The notes under the pieces: model-generated
What the model was told of the DNA's origin: nothing
Seen by the model: only the letters and a program-made list of their open reading frames with translations
Databases searched by the model: none
Assembly: GCA_964536015.1 (NCBI GenBank)
Contig: CAZHVS010000031.1
Location: forward strand, 1 to 17,513
DNA length: 17,513 nt
Reading direction: 5' to 3'
Source of the DNA: CAZHVS01 sp964536015
GTDB taxonomy: Bacteria > Bacteroidota > Ignavibacteria > Ignavibacteriales > Ignavibacteriaceae
Program-made: the position numbers and the translations under genes
Part shown: positions 8,001 through 16,551 of the stretch, piece after piece
How the letters are laid out: each line of letters begins with the position of its first letter
How positions within the stretch are numbered: position 1 is the first letter of the stretch

Positions 8001-9005
8001 GCGTTATCAAATGTTAAAATTGCTGGAACGGTTCGTAAAGATAATTCCTGGTGGAATAGTTTTTCAGGACAGGGAATATTAACAATCTATGATTCACAAA
8101 GGGAATTGCCCTTACCCGAGTTTGGTCCAAATTACACAATGACTTTACAAGGTGGTATCATCTTCAAAGGCTTAGTTTCTGTAAATAACGGAATTTTTTC
8201 GGAAAATTTTATTGTTCCAAAAGATATTTCTTATGAAAATAAAAGAGGAAAAGCAGTTTTCTTTTTCTATAATAATCAGAATGATGGTCTTGGCTTTTCA
8301 AATAAAGTTATTGTTGGTGGAACTGACACAACACTAGTTGATGATAAAAAAGGACCATCCATTGAGCTTTCTTTTGATAATCTTGAATATGAAAATAGTT
8401 ACCTCGTTAATCCAAATTCAACATTGCTGGCAAAGTTAAAAGATGAAACTGGGTTAAATACTACAGGCGTTGGTGTTGGACATAAAATGGAAGGTATTTT
8501 AGATGATGATATTAATAACCCGATTGACTTTACAAATTATTTTGCCGGCGATTTGAACTCAGGTGGAAAATCGGGAGTAATTAGCTATAAATTAAATAAC
8601 CTATCTTCGGGCGAACATAAAATTTCTGTAAAAGTCTGGGATGTTTTTAACAATCCTTCTTCTGCATATACAGATTTTAAAATTGTTTCTAGCAGCGGGT
8701 TGATTGTCGATTATGTGATGAATTATCCCAATCCTTTTTCATCCGCAACAACTTTTACTTTTCAGCATAATTTTGATGGTGGTATTAATGTTAAAATTAA
8801 AATTTATACTGTTGCCGGAAGATTGGTAAACGAAATTGAAAAAAGAGATATTTATAACGATCGGTTTGTTAAGATAGACTGGGACGGCAAAGATAAAGAC
8901 AATAATTTTCTTGCAAACGGAACATATTTTTATAAACTGATTGTTGAATCTATAAATGGTAATAATAAACAGACTGTTCTTGGAAAACTGGCAGTTATTA
9001 AATAA
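5034..9005 (+). CDS. porU: T9SS sortase PorU, gingipain-family (C25) peptidase
   Basis: A 1323-aa surface protease that cleaves the C-terminal sorting signal of type IX secretion cargo and attaches the cargo to the cell surface. A signal peptide covers residues 1-19, ending 'NVFSQ'. A long N-terminal beta-rich region runs to about 660. The C25 caspase-like domain begins near 'YVLLFGDGDYDY' (~668). The catalytic dyad is His837 (NFIGHGAPD) and Cys871 (AATCDFG), 34 residues apart, matching gingipain spacing. A PorU-like middle region follows, and a T9SS type A sorting domain from about 1225 ('NYPNPF', ending 'KLAVIK'). Gingipains share the catalytic fold, but the porV gene 108 nt downstream strongly favours PorU, since porU and porV are adjacent in Porphyromonas gingivalis. 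It is longer than the P. gingivalis protein. Reading frame intact. Confidence 0.9.
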   Translation: MKSKISYLILFFCFINVFSQKDIKIISSNEKSLTFEFNPILTDTSFITINGFEYRKVNFYLGKYDNLMEGLPSIQKRWINIGVPAETGNSIKVLSYSYSEFDGRIVPIPKTIRVEGQSEFLYAESSAYNQFKTEDIVEFGDYGISRGLKIQTIKVAPVHFDPVNKKIRFYNKIIVRIDFAESQVINNIVGDEFLIGTVINYNTAKKWIAQQKELGKTTVTNSVLSTGKWYRFEAPEEGFYKITKAMLSSYGIDPSTVDPRTIKIYNNGGTMVPEINSLPRVQDLLENAIYIAGESDGKFDDADYIILYGRGVNFWSFDTINNKFKRNRSYYSKENYYWITSGGTLGKRIQDRQGVNNSNPVVVSSAPAFVHWEEDKINVGSTGRQFLGDEFNSSTKSRVYTNSLEGLITSTPVYYHYRFVNASSDNAFFKLEENGTEVNSHYISGYGTNDYSYGIADSQTISYSGNIPNNRSLLKFNFIPYNSSSIGYLDYFEISYQRSLQYENNPFVFFSKNQNGLFEYQISNLPSSNVKVWDITNYSDVKLITSPTKQSGGEYYFQSSEIFGKPSKYYVMEGENYKTPKNPVEVKNQNLHGISGGYKFIIITHKNFKDQAERLKSHKESQSVPAISTIVVDEEQIFNEFSCGMRDISAIRDFIKYAYFNWQIKPAYVLLFGDGDYDYKNIENNNKNFVIPYETEESLDEIYSYCTDDFFVSVDGNDLIVDLSIGRINVQTVDQARNAVDKIIDYELNSEKGLWQNLITLVADDSYTSRWGGEFEHTSQSEDLSKNHISASFDQQKIYLAAYPTVQTSMGRRKPGVNQAIIDAINNGTIILNFIGHGAPDLWTHEQVFVQSTTIPQLNNKNYFFLTAATCDFGYYDRANNYSSSEELILKSNSGAIGTFSATRPVYSLNNALLNNYFYDQLLAAPRDTMELMIPVGKALYLTKLDFYQVNDLKYNLLGDPTIRLKVPNYSAKIDSINGNSLVNDVQIKALSNVKIAGTVRKDNSWWNSFSGQGILTIYDSQRELPLPEFGPNYTMTLQGGIIFKGLVSVNNGIFSENFIVPKDISYENKRGKAVFFFYNNQNDGLGFSNKVIVGGTDTTLVDDKKGPSIELSFDNLEYENSYLVNPNSTLLAKLKDETGLNTTGVGVGHKMEGILDDDINNPIDFTNYFAGDLNSGGKSGVISYKLNNLSSGEHKISVKVWDVFNNPSSAYTDFKIVSSSGLIVDYVMNYPNPFSSATTFTFQHNFDGGINVKIKIYTVAGRLVNEIEKRDIYNDRFVKIDWDGKDKDNNFLANGTYFYKLIVESINGNNKQTVLGKLAVIK

Positions 9006-9098
9006 TAAAGAGATTTATAATACCATTTTGGCAAATAAATAAATTGTATATTTTCTATTGATAAAATAATTCTGATATGTGTCATATTAATCTTTATT

Positions 9099-9103
9099 AG
9101 GAG
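9099..9103 (+). promoter_or_regulatory. Shine-Dalgarno site of porV
   Basis: AGGAG lies ten bases before ATG 9114. That distance slightly favours ATG 9114 over the in-frame ATG at 9123, which would leave the site 19 nt away. Confidence 0.6.
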
Positions 9104-9113
9104 TATCCATTAA

Positions 9114-10298
9114 ATGAAGTTCATGAAAAGTGTCGTTAGTGTTTTTTTAGTTGTGTTAAGTTTTAATCAGGTTTCCTTTGCCCAAGGCGGAGAAGCCGCA
9201 GTTCCATTTTTACTGATCGCTCCCGATTCACGTGGTGGTGCAATTGGAGAGACAGGTGCAGGTTTGGCTGATAATTCTTCTGCAATATTTTGGAATCCTG
9301 CCGGAATTGCTTTTTTAACGGGGCAGGAAGTAAGTGTTACACACTGTAACTGGTTACCTCAATTTAAACTTGATTTATTTTATGACTATTTTACTTACCG
9401 TTATTACATGCCAGAGTTGGACGGAAGTGTTACTGCAAGTATCACATATATGAATTATGGTGAATTCATTCGTACTGCAGAAACCGGTCCAGAAGAGATA
9501 GGAAGATTTCGCTCTTTTGATGCTGCTCTTACTTTAGGTTACGCTACTAAACTTTCCAGCGACTGGGGACTTGGTTTTAATTTCAGGCTTATTCATTCAA
9601 GTTTATCAGATCAACCAACAGGACAGGAACAGGGTTCTGGAAAAGCTACAACAGTTAGCTTTGATGTTGGTGCAATGTGGCGTCCATCTTCTCTGGTTAT
9701 TCCTTTTTTTGATGAAGATATTGGAAATCAACTTAGTATTGGTTTGAACTTGAGCAATATGGGACCGAAAATTTTCTATATTGATAGAGCACAGGCTGAT
9801 CCAATTCCCACACAGTTCAGACTTGGCTTTGCGTACAGAATTTTTGAAGATGAATTTAATTCATTAACATACACTATGGATTTTACTAAACTTTTAGTAA
9901 GCAGAAAAACTGTTTACACTGCAACTGACACACTTTCAGAGACTGATGAATGGTATAAAGCTATTTTTACTTCTTGGGGTGATAGACCATTTAGTGAAGA
10001 AATGAGAGATATTGTTTCTTCGTTTGGACTTGAATATTGGTATGGACAGCCGGGCGATTTTCTTTTTGCTATTCGTGCCGGATATTTCTATGAAGATCCT
10101 GGTTATGGAAATCGAAAATTCTTAACTTTTGGTGCAGGTATAAGATATGATATGTACGGATTTGATTTCAGTTATATCACAACTTCTGCATTTAAAGAAA
10201 GAGAAAATCATCCATTAAATAATACTTTGCGTTTTACATTACTTGTTGGATGGGATTCTGTTCCAGAAAAAACAAAAGGTTTGCCAAGAGGTATTTAA
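9114..10298 (+). CDS. porV: T9SS outer-membrane protein PorV (LptO)
   Basis: A 394-aa outer-membrane beta-barrel of the FadL-like PorV/PorQ family, close to the known PorV length of about 390. PorV collects cargo from the Sov translocon by its sorting domain and delivers it to PorU. The signal peptide ends 'SFNQVSFAQ' near residue 24. The mature N-terminus carries the PorV signature 'PFLLIAPDSRGGAIG', then 'ADNSSAIFWNPAGIAF', the FadL-type 'NPAG' plug segment. The rest alternates aromatic and polar residues as expected for barrel strands. It follows porU by 108 nt on the same strand with no terminator between, so co-transcription is likely. A strong terminator follows. Confidence 0.92.
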   Translation: MKFMKSVVSVFLVVLSFNQVSFAQGGEAAVPFLLIAPDSRGGAIGETGAGLADNSSAIFWNPAGIAFLTGQEVSVTHCNWLPQFKLDLFYDYFTYRYYMPELDGSVTASITYMNYGEFIRTAETGPEEIGRFRSFDAALTLGYATKLSSDWGLGFNFRLIHSSLSDQPTGQEQGSGKATTVSFDVGAMWRPSSLVIPFFDEDIGNQLSIGLNLSNMGPKIFYIDRAQADPIPTQFRLGFAYRIFEDEFNSLTYTMDFTKLLVSRKTVYTATDTLSETDEWYKAIFTSWGDRPFSEEMRDIVSSFGLEYWYGQPGDFLFAIRAGYFYEDPGYGNRKFLTFGAGIRYDMYGFDFSYITTSAFKERENHPLNNTLRFTLLVGWDSVPEKTKGLPRGI

Positions 10299-10310
10299 TT
10301 GCCTTTGTTA

Positions 10311-10349
10311 AAGAAGAATCCGGTCTTCATAAAAACCCGGATTCTTTTT
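10311..10349 (+). terminator. Strong intrinsic terminator after porV
   Basis: AAGAATCCGG at 10314-10323 pairs perfectly with CCGGATTCTT at 10337-10346 across a 13-nt loop. The stem can extend three more weak pairs into the T-tract at 10345-10349. It begins 12 nt after the porV stop. It implies that the downstream M6-like gene has its own promoter, or depends on read-through. Confidence 0.82.
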
Positions 10350-10391
10350 GGTTTATATTTATTACTCATTAACTTCTGAATTACTTCCGCT

Positions 10392-13300
10392 ATGAAAAGG
10401 AAAATATTTTTTCTGTTTATCATCTGTATTAGTTTTTATTTGTTTCCTCAGACTTTAAAAACAAATCTGAATGTCTCCGATAAGAATGGAATAATTAATC
10501 TAAAATCTAATGACACAATTAAAATACTTGCAGTCATTGTTGAGTTCCAGGAAGATAAAGATGCAAATACAGTTGGGAATGGAAAACTTAATTCTATTTA
10601 TTCAAAAGACTGGGGAACGGGAATAATAGATCCTCTTCCGCACGATAAAGATTATTTTTCAGCACATTTAGAATTTGCAAAAAACTATTATAAAAAAATC
10701 TCTTTAGGTAAACTTCAATTAAAATATGATATTATTCCCGGGATTATTACTGTTTCAAAAACAATGAAGAATTATTCTCCGCCATTAAAATCGGATGATT
10801 TTTCTCTAATGGGTGAATTGATGAAAGAAGTATGGACAAAAGTTGATTCAGCTAATCCGGGTTTTAATTTTAGTGATTACGAATTGTTCACAATTTTTCA
10901 TGCAGGTGTTGGTCGTGATGTTTCTCTTCCCGGCAGTCTTGGCAACGAAAAAGATTTGCCATCAGTTTATTTGGGTTTAAATTCTATGCAAAAATATTTT
11001 GGGAATTCTTATACTGGAATTCCAGTTAGTAACGGAACATTCAAGATTACAAACAGCATGATACTTCCACAGACAGAGAATAGGGAACTGGAATCATTTG
11101 GAAGTAAGTATTTATTTCAAGTTACAATCAACGGTTTGATTGTTGCAAACATTGCTTCATTTCTTGGTCTGCCAGACTTATTCGATACGAAAACAGGTTT
11201 AAGTGCAATTGGTAGATTTGGTTTGATGGATGGGCAGGCAATCTTTGCATATAACGGATGCTTTCCTCCAGAACCTTCTGCCTGGGAAAAACTTTTTCTT
11301 AGCAATAAATTTGGCTGGGGATTATCGCCGGTTGAAGTATCTGCTGGCGATTTGAACCTGAATATGAAATCAAGAATAACAGCCGGGCAGTTTGATACTA
11401 CTATTATCAAAGCAGTAATAAATTCATCGGAATATTATTTAGTTGAAAACAGGCAGAGAGACGGTGATTTCTCGAATCCGGGTTGTAATGTTTCTATCTG
11501 GAAGGATGGTTCAGTTTATGTTAAACGTTTTCCAAAAGATACAACTGGTTTTTATAGCTGGAATATTGATTCTCTTGAAGGTGTTATAGTTGATGTTGAT
11601 GAATTCGATTGGGCATTACCGGGTAATGGAATTTTAATCTGGCACATTGATGAAAAAATTATTAATTCTAAAATTGGTTTGAATGAAATTAATAACGATA
11701 AACAAAACCGTGGAATTGATGTTGAAGAAGCTGATGGAATTCAGGATATAGGAGAAAAATATACAACCATTTTCGGTGATGTTGTTGTTGGTGAAGGAGA
11801 CTACGAGGATTTCTGGTATGGAACTAATACCTCACGCTTGTATAAAAACAGGTTTGGAGTTGATACACGACCTGATACACGCACAAATTCCGGCGCAAAT
11901 AGTTTAATTACTATGTCGAATTTTTCTGCTCTCGGAAATTCAATGTCTTTCAATATCACTTTTGGTAATGGAGATGTTAAAACACAATTTGTAAAAAATA
12001 CCAAATTTTTATCTTCAACCTCTTCTCTTACTTCATCAAAAATAAATGATAAAGTGCAGTATTTTATTACTTCTAACACCAATCTTTATCGCTTTAATGA
12101 AAAAGGAGATTTGATAGATTCAATCACAAGTTTTTCAGATTATAAACCTGTTGTTTTTGACTATGGTTCCGATTGTTTTATTGCTGGTGTAAAAAATTCC
12201 AGTACTAATTCTTCACAGGTAAATGGATTAGTTTTCAACAATAATTCATCCAAATTATTTTCAAAAAATTTAGAACAACAAATCAGTTTTCCGATAATCA
12301 ATCAGAATGGTACTCAAAATCTTTTATATGCAGGAACTGATGGTATAATTTATAACAACAGCTTTAATATTGATTCATTCACTGTTTTTACTAAAAACAA
12401 AATCACTTCGCAGAAAATTAAAAAATTAGCATTGATATCTCCTCAAATTCCAACCGTCACTTTATCATTTGTTGCTGTAACAGATTATAAATTGTTTTCT
12501 GTTTCATCAAGCATAGATAGTGTTGTTTTTACTGATGAAATAAATGATTTAGCCGCTTATGAGGAATCAAAAGGAAATTATAAAGCAGTTATTCTTTCAG
12601 GTAATTCTTTTTATATATACAACATCGCAGGTAAGAAATTAACGAATATCTATTCGACTTCAGAAAACATTTCGTCATTCAGTCTTGCTGAATTAAAATT
12701 AAACGGTAATCATTTTATCCTTTTTGTCGCTAATAAAAAATTATACGCAATTACCCTTTCAGGTGCAGTTGCTGAAAATTTTCCATTTGAAGATTCTCAA
12801 GGAATAGGTTTTGAAAAAACTCCACTCGCAGTTGATTTTACAGGTGATTACAAACCTGAAGTGATAGGTTATACTACTGATGGAAGAATTTTTGCAATAG
12901 ATGGCAGCAGTGGGAAATTAATAACGGGTTTTCCAATTTCAACAGGAAATAACATTACTTCCTCTCCACTTGTGTATGAAGATGACAATAAAATTTTTCT
13001 TGCAGCAGCAACTAACGACAAATTTTTCTGCTGGCAGATTGGTGGAAGAAAAGGAAAAATTTATTGGTCACAGGAAAACGGAAACAACTATAATAATTCA
13101 TTCATTGATGCTCCGGTTTCTTTAGTAACTTCTTCAGAATTTTTTCCAAAATCTAAGGCATATAACTGGCCTAATCCTGTCTATGATGGAATTACTTACA
13201 TTCGTTACTTTGTTTCAGAAAATTCCAAAATCAATATTAAAATATTCGATTTATCAGGTGACTTTGTTGCTGAGTTAAATGCCAGCGCAAGAGGAGGAAT

Positions 13301-13424
13301 GGATAATGAAACCACCTGGAACGTGAAAGACATCCAAAGTGGTGTTTATCTTGCAAGAATTGAGGCAGTCGGTTCTTCAGGGAAAACAGAATCTACGGTT
13401 ATTAAAATTGCGGTAATTAAATAA
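10392..13424 (+). CDS. M6-like pseudo-metalloprotease with propeller-like region and T9SS sorting domain
   Basis: A 1010-aa secreted protein with a signal peptide ending 'SFYLFPQ' (~20). Residues ~45-420 match the M6 (immune inhibitor A-like) protease fold: 'LGLPDLFDT' then 'IGRFGLMDG', 'PSAWEKL', 'EYYLVENRQ' and 'GNGILIWHIDE'. The zinc motif HExxH that should precede 'LGLPDLFD' is replaced by A252-N-I-A-S256, so no catalytic histidines or glutamate remain and it is probably not an active M6 protease. Residues ~530-890 carry repeated short beta motifs such as 'DFTGDYKPEVIGYTTDGRI', suggesting a PQQ/FG-GAP-like propeller. From ~920 a T9SS type A sorting domain runs to the end ('NWPNPV', ending 'KIAVIK'). 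It is thus T9SS cargo or an attachment component at the cell surface. No Shine-Dalgarno is seen. Confidence 0.85.
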   Translation: MKRKIFFLFIICISFYLFPQTLKTNLNVSDKNGIINLKSNDTIKILAVIVEFQEDKDANTVGNGKLNSIYSKDWGTGIIDPLPHDKDYFSAHLEFAKNYYKKISLGKLQLKYDIIPGIITVSKTMKNYSPPLKSDDFSLMGELMKEVWTKVDSANPGFNFSDYELFTIFHAGVGRDVSLPGSLGNEKDLPSVYLGLNSMQKYFGNSYTGIPVSNGTFKITNSMILPQTENRELESFGSKYLFQVTINGLIVANIASFLGLPDLFDTKTGLSAIGRFGLMDGQAIFAYNGCFPPEPSAWEKLFLSNKFGWGLSPVEVSAGDLNLNMKSRITAGQFDTTIIKAVINSSEYYLVENRQRDGDFSNPGCNVSIWKDGSVYVKRFPKDTTGFYSWNIDSLEGVIVDVDEFDWALPGNGILIWHIDEKIINSKIGLNEINNDKQNRGIDVEEADGIQDIGEKYTTIFGDVVVGEGDYEDFWYGTNTSRLYKNRFGVDTRPDTRTNSGANSLITMSNFSALGNSMSFNITFGNGDVKTQFVKNTKFLSSTSSLTSSKINDKVQYFITSNTNLYRFNEKGDLIDSITSFSDYKPVVFDYGSDCFIAGVKNSSTNSSQVNGLVFNNNSSKLFSKNLEQQISFPIINQNGTQNLLYAGTDGIIYNNSFNIDSFTVFTKNKITSQKIKKLALISPQIPTVTLSFVAVTDYKLFSVSSSIDSVVFTDEINDLAAYEESKGNYKAVILSGNSFYIYNIAGKKLTNIYSTSENISSFSLAELKLNGNHFILFVANKKLYAITLSGAVAENFPFEDSQGIGFEKTPLAVDFTGDYKPEVIGYTTDGRIFAIDGSSGKLITGFPISTGNNITSSPLVYEDDNKIFLAAATNDKFFCWQIGGRKGKIYWSQENGNNYNNSFIDAPVSLVTSSEFFPKSKAYNWPNPVYDGITYIRYFVSENSKINIKIFDLSGDFVAELNASARGGMDNETTWNVKDIQSGVYLARIEAVGSSGKTESTVIKIAVIK

Positions 13425-13467
13425 ATTGGTGTTAGCTACTTTCTAATTAAAAAATAAAAACAGATTG

Positions 13468-16400
13468 ATGAAAAAATTTTTTATAACTATACTTGTTTTA
13501 TGGGCTCAATTTAACTTTGCTCAGTTCAATCAATTTCATCCCGAATTGAACTGGTACACAATTAAAGGAAAGCATGTACAGGTGCATTATCACGAAGGAA
13601 CTGAAAGAACTGCTAAAACAATTTGTAAAATTGCCGATGAAGTTTGGGAGCCGATTACTTCTCTTTATAATTATGAACCATCAACCGTGCATTATGTAAT
13701 AAAAGATATTGATGATTACTCAAACGGTGCTACTTATTTCTTCGATAATAAAATAGAAATCTGGGCAAGTGCTCTCGACTTTGATTTACGCGGTGATCAT
13801 AACTGGTTAAGAAATGTTATCTCACACGAATTTACTCATATGGTGCAGATACAGGCTTCTCTAAAAACTTCAAGAAAAATTCCTGCTGTGTATCTTCAGT
13901 GGCTTAATTATGAAGATGAAAGAAGACCGGATATTCTCTATGGTTTCCCAAATATTATTATGAGTTATCCTTTTGCTTTTTTGAATATGCCTGCCTGGCT
14001 GGCTGAAGGAACTGCTCAATATATGCGAAAAGAATTTGATTATGATAGGTGGGATAGTCATCGTGATATGATTCTTAGAAGCTATGTTCTTGATGACAAC
14101 ATGCTCACATGGAATCAAATGGGTGTATTTGAAAAAACAAGTCTTGGTAACGAATCAGTTTACAATTCGGGTTTTGCTCTTACTAAGTATATCTCTCAAA
14201 AATATGGTGAAGATAAATTACGAGAAATTACAAAAAAACTTGGCAGCTTTTTCAACTTTACTGTAGATGCTTCTTTCAAAGATGTGCTTGGAAAAAATGG
14301 AAATGAAATCTATTATGAGTGGAAAGAATTCTTGCAAAAAGACTATAATTCCAGAATTGCAAAAGTAAAAGAAAATCTTGTTATTGGTGACACTATTGCT
14401 TCTGTCGGATTTGGCAACTTCTATCCTATACTTTCTTCCGATGGCTCTAAAGTTATGTATGTTTCAAATAAATTTTCAAGCTACTTTTCACCTTCATCAA
14501 TTTATTTGCTTGACTTAAAGACCAAAGAAGAAAAATTAATTCAAGATGGAATCAGGTCAACTGTAAGCTGGATAAATGCTACGAACAAAATTGTTTATGC
14601 AAAGTTGAGTCAGGATAATCCTAATTCTTATAACATTCACGATCTTTATATTTATGATATTGATACTGAAAAAGAAACAAGATTAACTCATAACCTTCGT
14701 GCAAATCAACCAATGGTTAGCAACAATGGCAAATCAATTGTATTTTTATTTCAGAAAGATGGTACTACTAATCTTGGTCTTGTTGATATTGAAGGAAAGT
14801 ACTTCAAACAGCTTACATTTTTTAATGACGGCGAACAAGTTTACAATCCCAAATTTTCAAATGATGATTCTTATGTGATATTCGATTATTCATATCATCA
14901 AAACAGGGATATCGCTAAAGTAAATATTGATGCTTCTGGTTTTGATTTTGTAATTCAAACAGCAGATGACGAAAGAAATCCTGTAATCGATAAAAATGGA
15001 AATCTTATTTACGCTTCCGATAAAACCGGAATTTATAACCTCTACAAACTTAATCTTCAGACTAAAGAAGAAACACAACTGACTAACGTTACCGGCGGTG
15101 CTTTTATGCCTTCAGTTGATAACAATGGAAATGTTGTTTATGCTGGTTATATCTCTTCAGGATATAAATTATTTTTTATAAGTGCCGATGAACAATCCAG
15201 AGTTAAATCCGGTTTTAATTATGTGCGAAGAGATAATCCTCCGCTGGATGAAGACAAACCTAACGGTGATATTAATAATTTTGATATTACCCGTTTAAAA
15301 CATTTTAATGATACTGAACTTCCTGAATACACTCCCGAAAAATATTCGGGTGCGTTTTCTAATCTTACTTTTTTCCCATTTATTAGATTTGACAACTACA
15401 ATACATCCAATAAATTTGGCGAGAAAATTAAACCCGGTCTTTACGTTACCTCAAGCGATATGCTCGACAGGTATTCCATTTTCGCAGGTGCTTCAGTCAA
15501 TGCTCGCTGGGAAAGAGATTTATTCTTAATCTTCGATTACCGCAACAAACTTCCGGGTCTTTTCCAACTTGGCATAAAACCTGAACTCTCTCTTGAAGTT
15601 TACAACATCAGCAGGAAGGCTAACGTTGATGTTTTATTTGATGACCTTCCTTCTGTTAAAACTGATGTTACATATAGTCTTTTTGAATTCGACATCGTGG
15701 CTAAACACAGAGTTTTTGCTCACGAAAATGACCTTGAACTCCGTTATACTTTCAGTCGTTACACTGCTGAGATTGGTGGTTTCATTTTCCCCGGTACAAC
15801 CGACCTTTATCCTACAAATTACGATACTTATCTCATCGGCAGCAACTTCCAGCTTAAGTATAACCTCGATTATCATCTTCGTTATATTGATGAAGACATT
15901 AATCCTGTTGGTGCCGATTTCGAATTTAAGTATAACTACGAGCTTAACCAGTTTAATAAAGACAACGAATACAAAGTTGAAGATGGCGTGTTGTTACCTC
16001 AATACCAGCATTTTAAATTCCACAGAATTGAAATCAACACTAACTACCATCTCCCTCTTTTCGCTTCGCACACTCTTTCTGCTAAAATAAGAGCCGGCTC
16101 TATTCTCGGTCCTTCGGTGCCAGACTTCTTCGACTTTTACCTCGGCGGCTTGGTTGGTATGAAAGCTTATCCATTTTACGCAATTAACGGAAACGAACTC
16201 TTCTGGTTTAATCTTACTTATCGTTTCCCCTTATTCAGGAATATCGATTCACGCATTGGTCATCTTTATGTTGATAAAATTTTCTTCTCTATCTACGGCG
16301 ATTTTGGAAACGCCTGGAACAATAAAGAAACTAAACTAAACCAATTCCGAAAAGGCGCAGGTGCCGAGCTTAGAATCGCTCTCAATTCCTTTTATCTTTT

Positions 16401-16530
16401 CCCCACTTCGGTTTTCCTTAATGCTTCTTACGGCTTCGATAAGTTCACTCGCACAGCTCGCGATAAGGAAGTTACTTATGGCAAAGAGTGGCGCTTTTAT
16501 GCCGGCGTTTTATTTGGTTTCGACTTTTAA
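13468..16530 (+). CDS. Metalloprotease / TolB-propeller / Omp85-like barrel fusion protein
   Basis: A 1020-aa outer-membrane protein; the signal peptide ends 'QFNFAQ' (~19). Residues ~20-300 form a gluzincin-type metalloprotease (peptidase MA-like): zinc site H120-E-F-T-H124 with the third ligand probably E180 in 'WLAEGTAQY'. Residues ~310-600 contain about five TolB/PD40-type propeller blades, e.g. 'FYPILSSDGSKVMYVSN' and 'NPVIDKNGNLIYASD'. Residues ~640-1020 look like an Omp85/surface-antigen barrel, with 'GMKAYPF' near 897 in place of the 'GxRGY' motif and a terminal Phe as barrel-assembly signal. I start at ATG 13468, not TTG 13465. It follows the M6-like gene by 43 nt with no terminator, so they are probably co-transcribed. 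The barrel-coding part has clearly more C-ending codons than the protease part. The physiological substrate is unknown. Confidence 0.85.
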   Translation: MKKFFITILVLWAQFNFAQFNQFHPELNWYTIKGKHVQVHYHEGTERTAKTICKIADEVWEPITSLYNYEPSTVHYVIKDIDDYSNGATYFFDNKIEIWASALDFDLRGDHNWLRNVISHEFTHMVQIQASLKTSRKIPAVYLQWLNYEDERRPDILYGFPNIIMSYPFAFLNMPAWLAEGTAQYMRKEFDYDRWDSHRDMILRSYVLDDNMLTWNQMGVFEKTSLGNESVYNSGFALTKYISQKYGEDKLREITKKLGSFFNFTVDASFKDVLGKNGNEIYYEWKEFLQKDYNSRIAKVKENLVIGDTIASVGFGNFYPILSSDGSKVMYVSNKFSSYFSPSSIYLLDLKTKEEKLIQDGIRSTVSWINATNKIVYAKLSQDNPNSYNIHDLYIYDIDTEKETRLTHNLRANQPMVSNNGKSIVFLFQKDGTTNLGLVDIEGKYFKQLTFFNDGEQVYNPKFSNDDSYVIFDYSYHQNRDIAKVNIDASGFDFVIQTADDERNPVIDKNGNLIYASDKTGIYNLYKLNLQTKEETQLTNVTGGAFMPSVDNNGNVVYAGYISSGYKLFFISADEQSRVKSGFNYVRRDNPPLDEDKPNGDINNFDITRLKHFNDTELPEYTPEKYSGAFSNLTFFPFIRFDNYNTSNKFGEKIKPGLYVTSSDMLDRYSIFAGASVNARWERDLFLIFDYRNKLPGLFQLGIKPELSLEVYNISRKANVDVLFDDLPSVKTDVTYSLFEFDIVAKHRVFAHENDLELRYTFSRYTAEIGGFIFPGTTDLYPTNYDTYLIGSNFQLKYNLDYHLRYIDEDINPVGADFEFKYNYELNQFNKDNEYKVEDGVLLPQYQHFKFHRIEINTNYHLPLFASHTLSAKIRAGSILGPSVPDFFDFYLGGLVGMKAYPFYAINGNELFWFNLTYRFPLFRNIDSRIGHLYVDKIFFSIYGDFGNAWNNKETKLNQFRKGAGAELRIALNSFYLFPTSVFLNASYGFDKFTRTARDKEVTYGKEWRFYAGVLFGFDF

Positions 16531-16551
16531 CTTTTATAATTGAGAATCATT

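Noticed and set aside
5034..9005. The C25 protein as an ordinary gingipain-like cargo protease.
   Set aside because: The immediate porV neighbour and the overall length and layout fit PorU better, although the catalytic domain alone does not decide it.
9028..9052. TTGGCA plus TATATT upstream of porV as a promoter.
   Set aside because: The spacing is only 13 nt, too short for a -35/-10 pair, and the Bacteroidota-type spacing is also wrong (16 nt).
15593..16090. A 165-aa + strand ORF inside the barrel part of the fusion gene.
   Set aside because: It is an out-of-frame shadow of a convincing outer-membrane protein, made of S/T/L-rich sequence without motifs.
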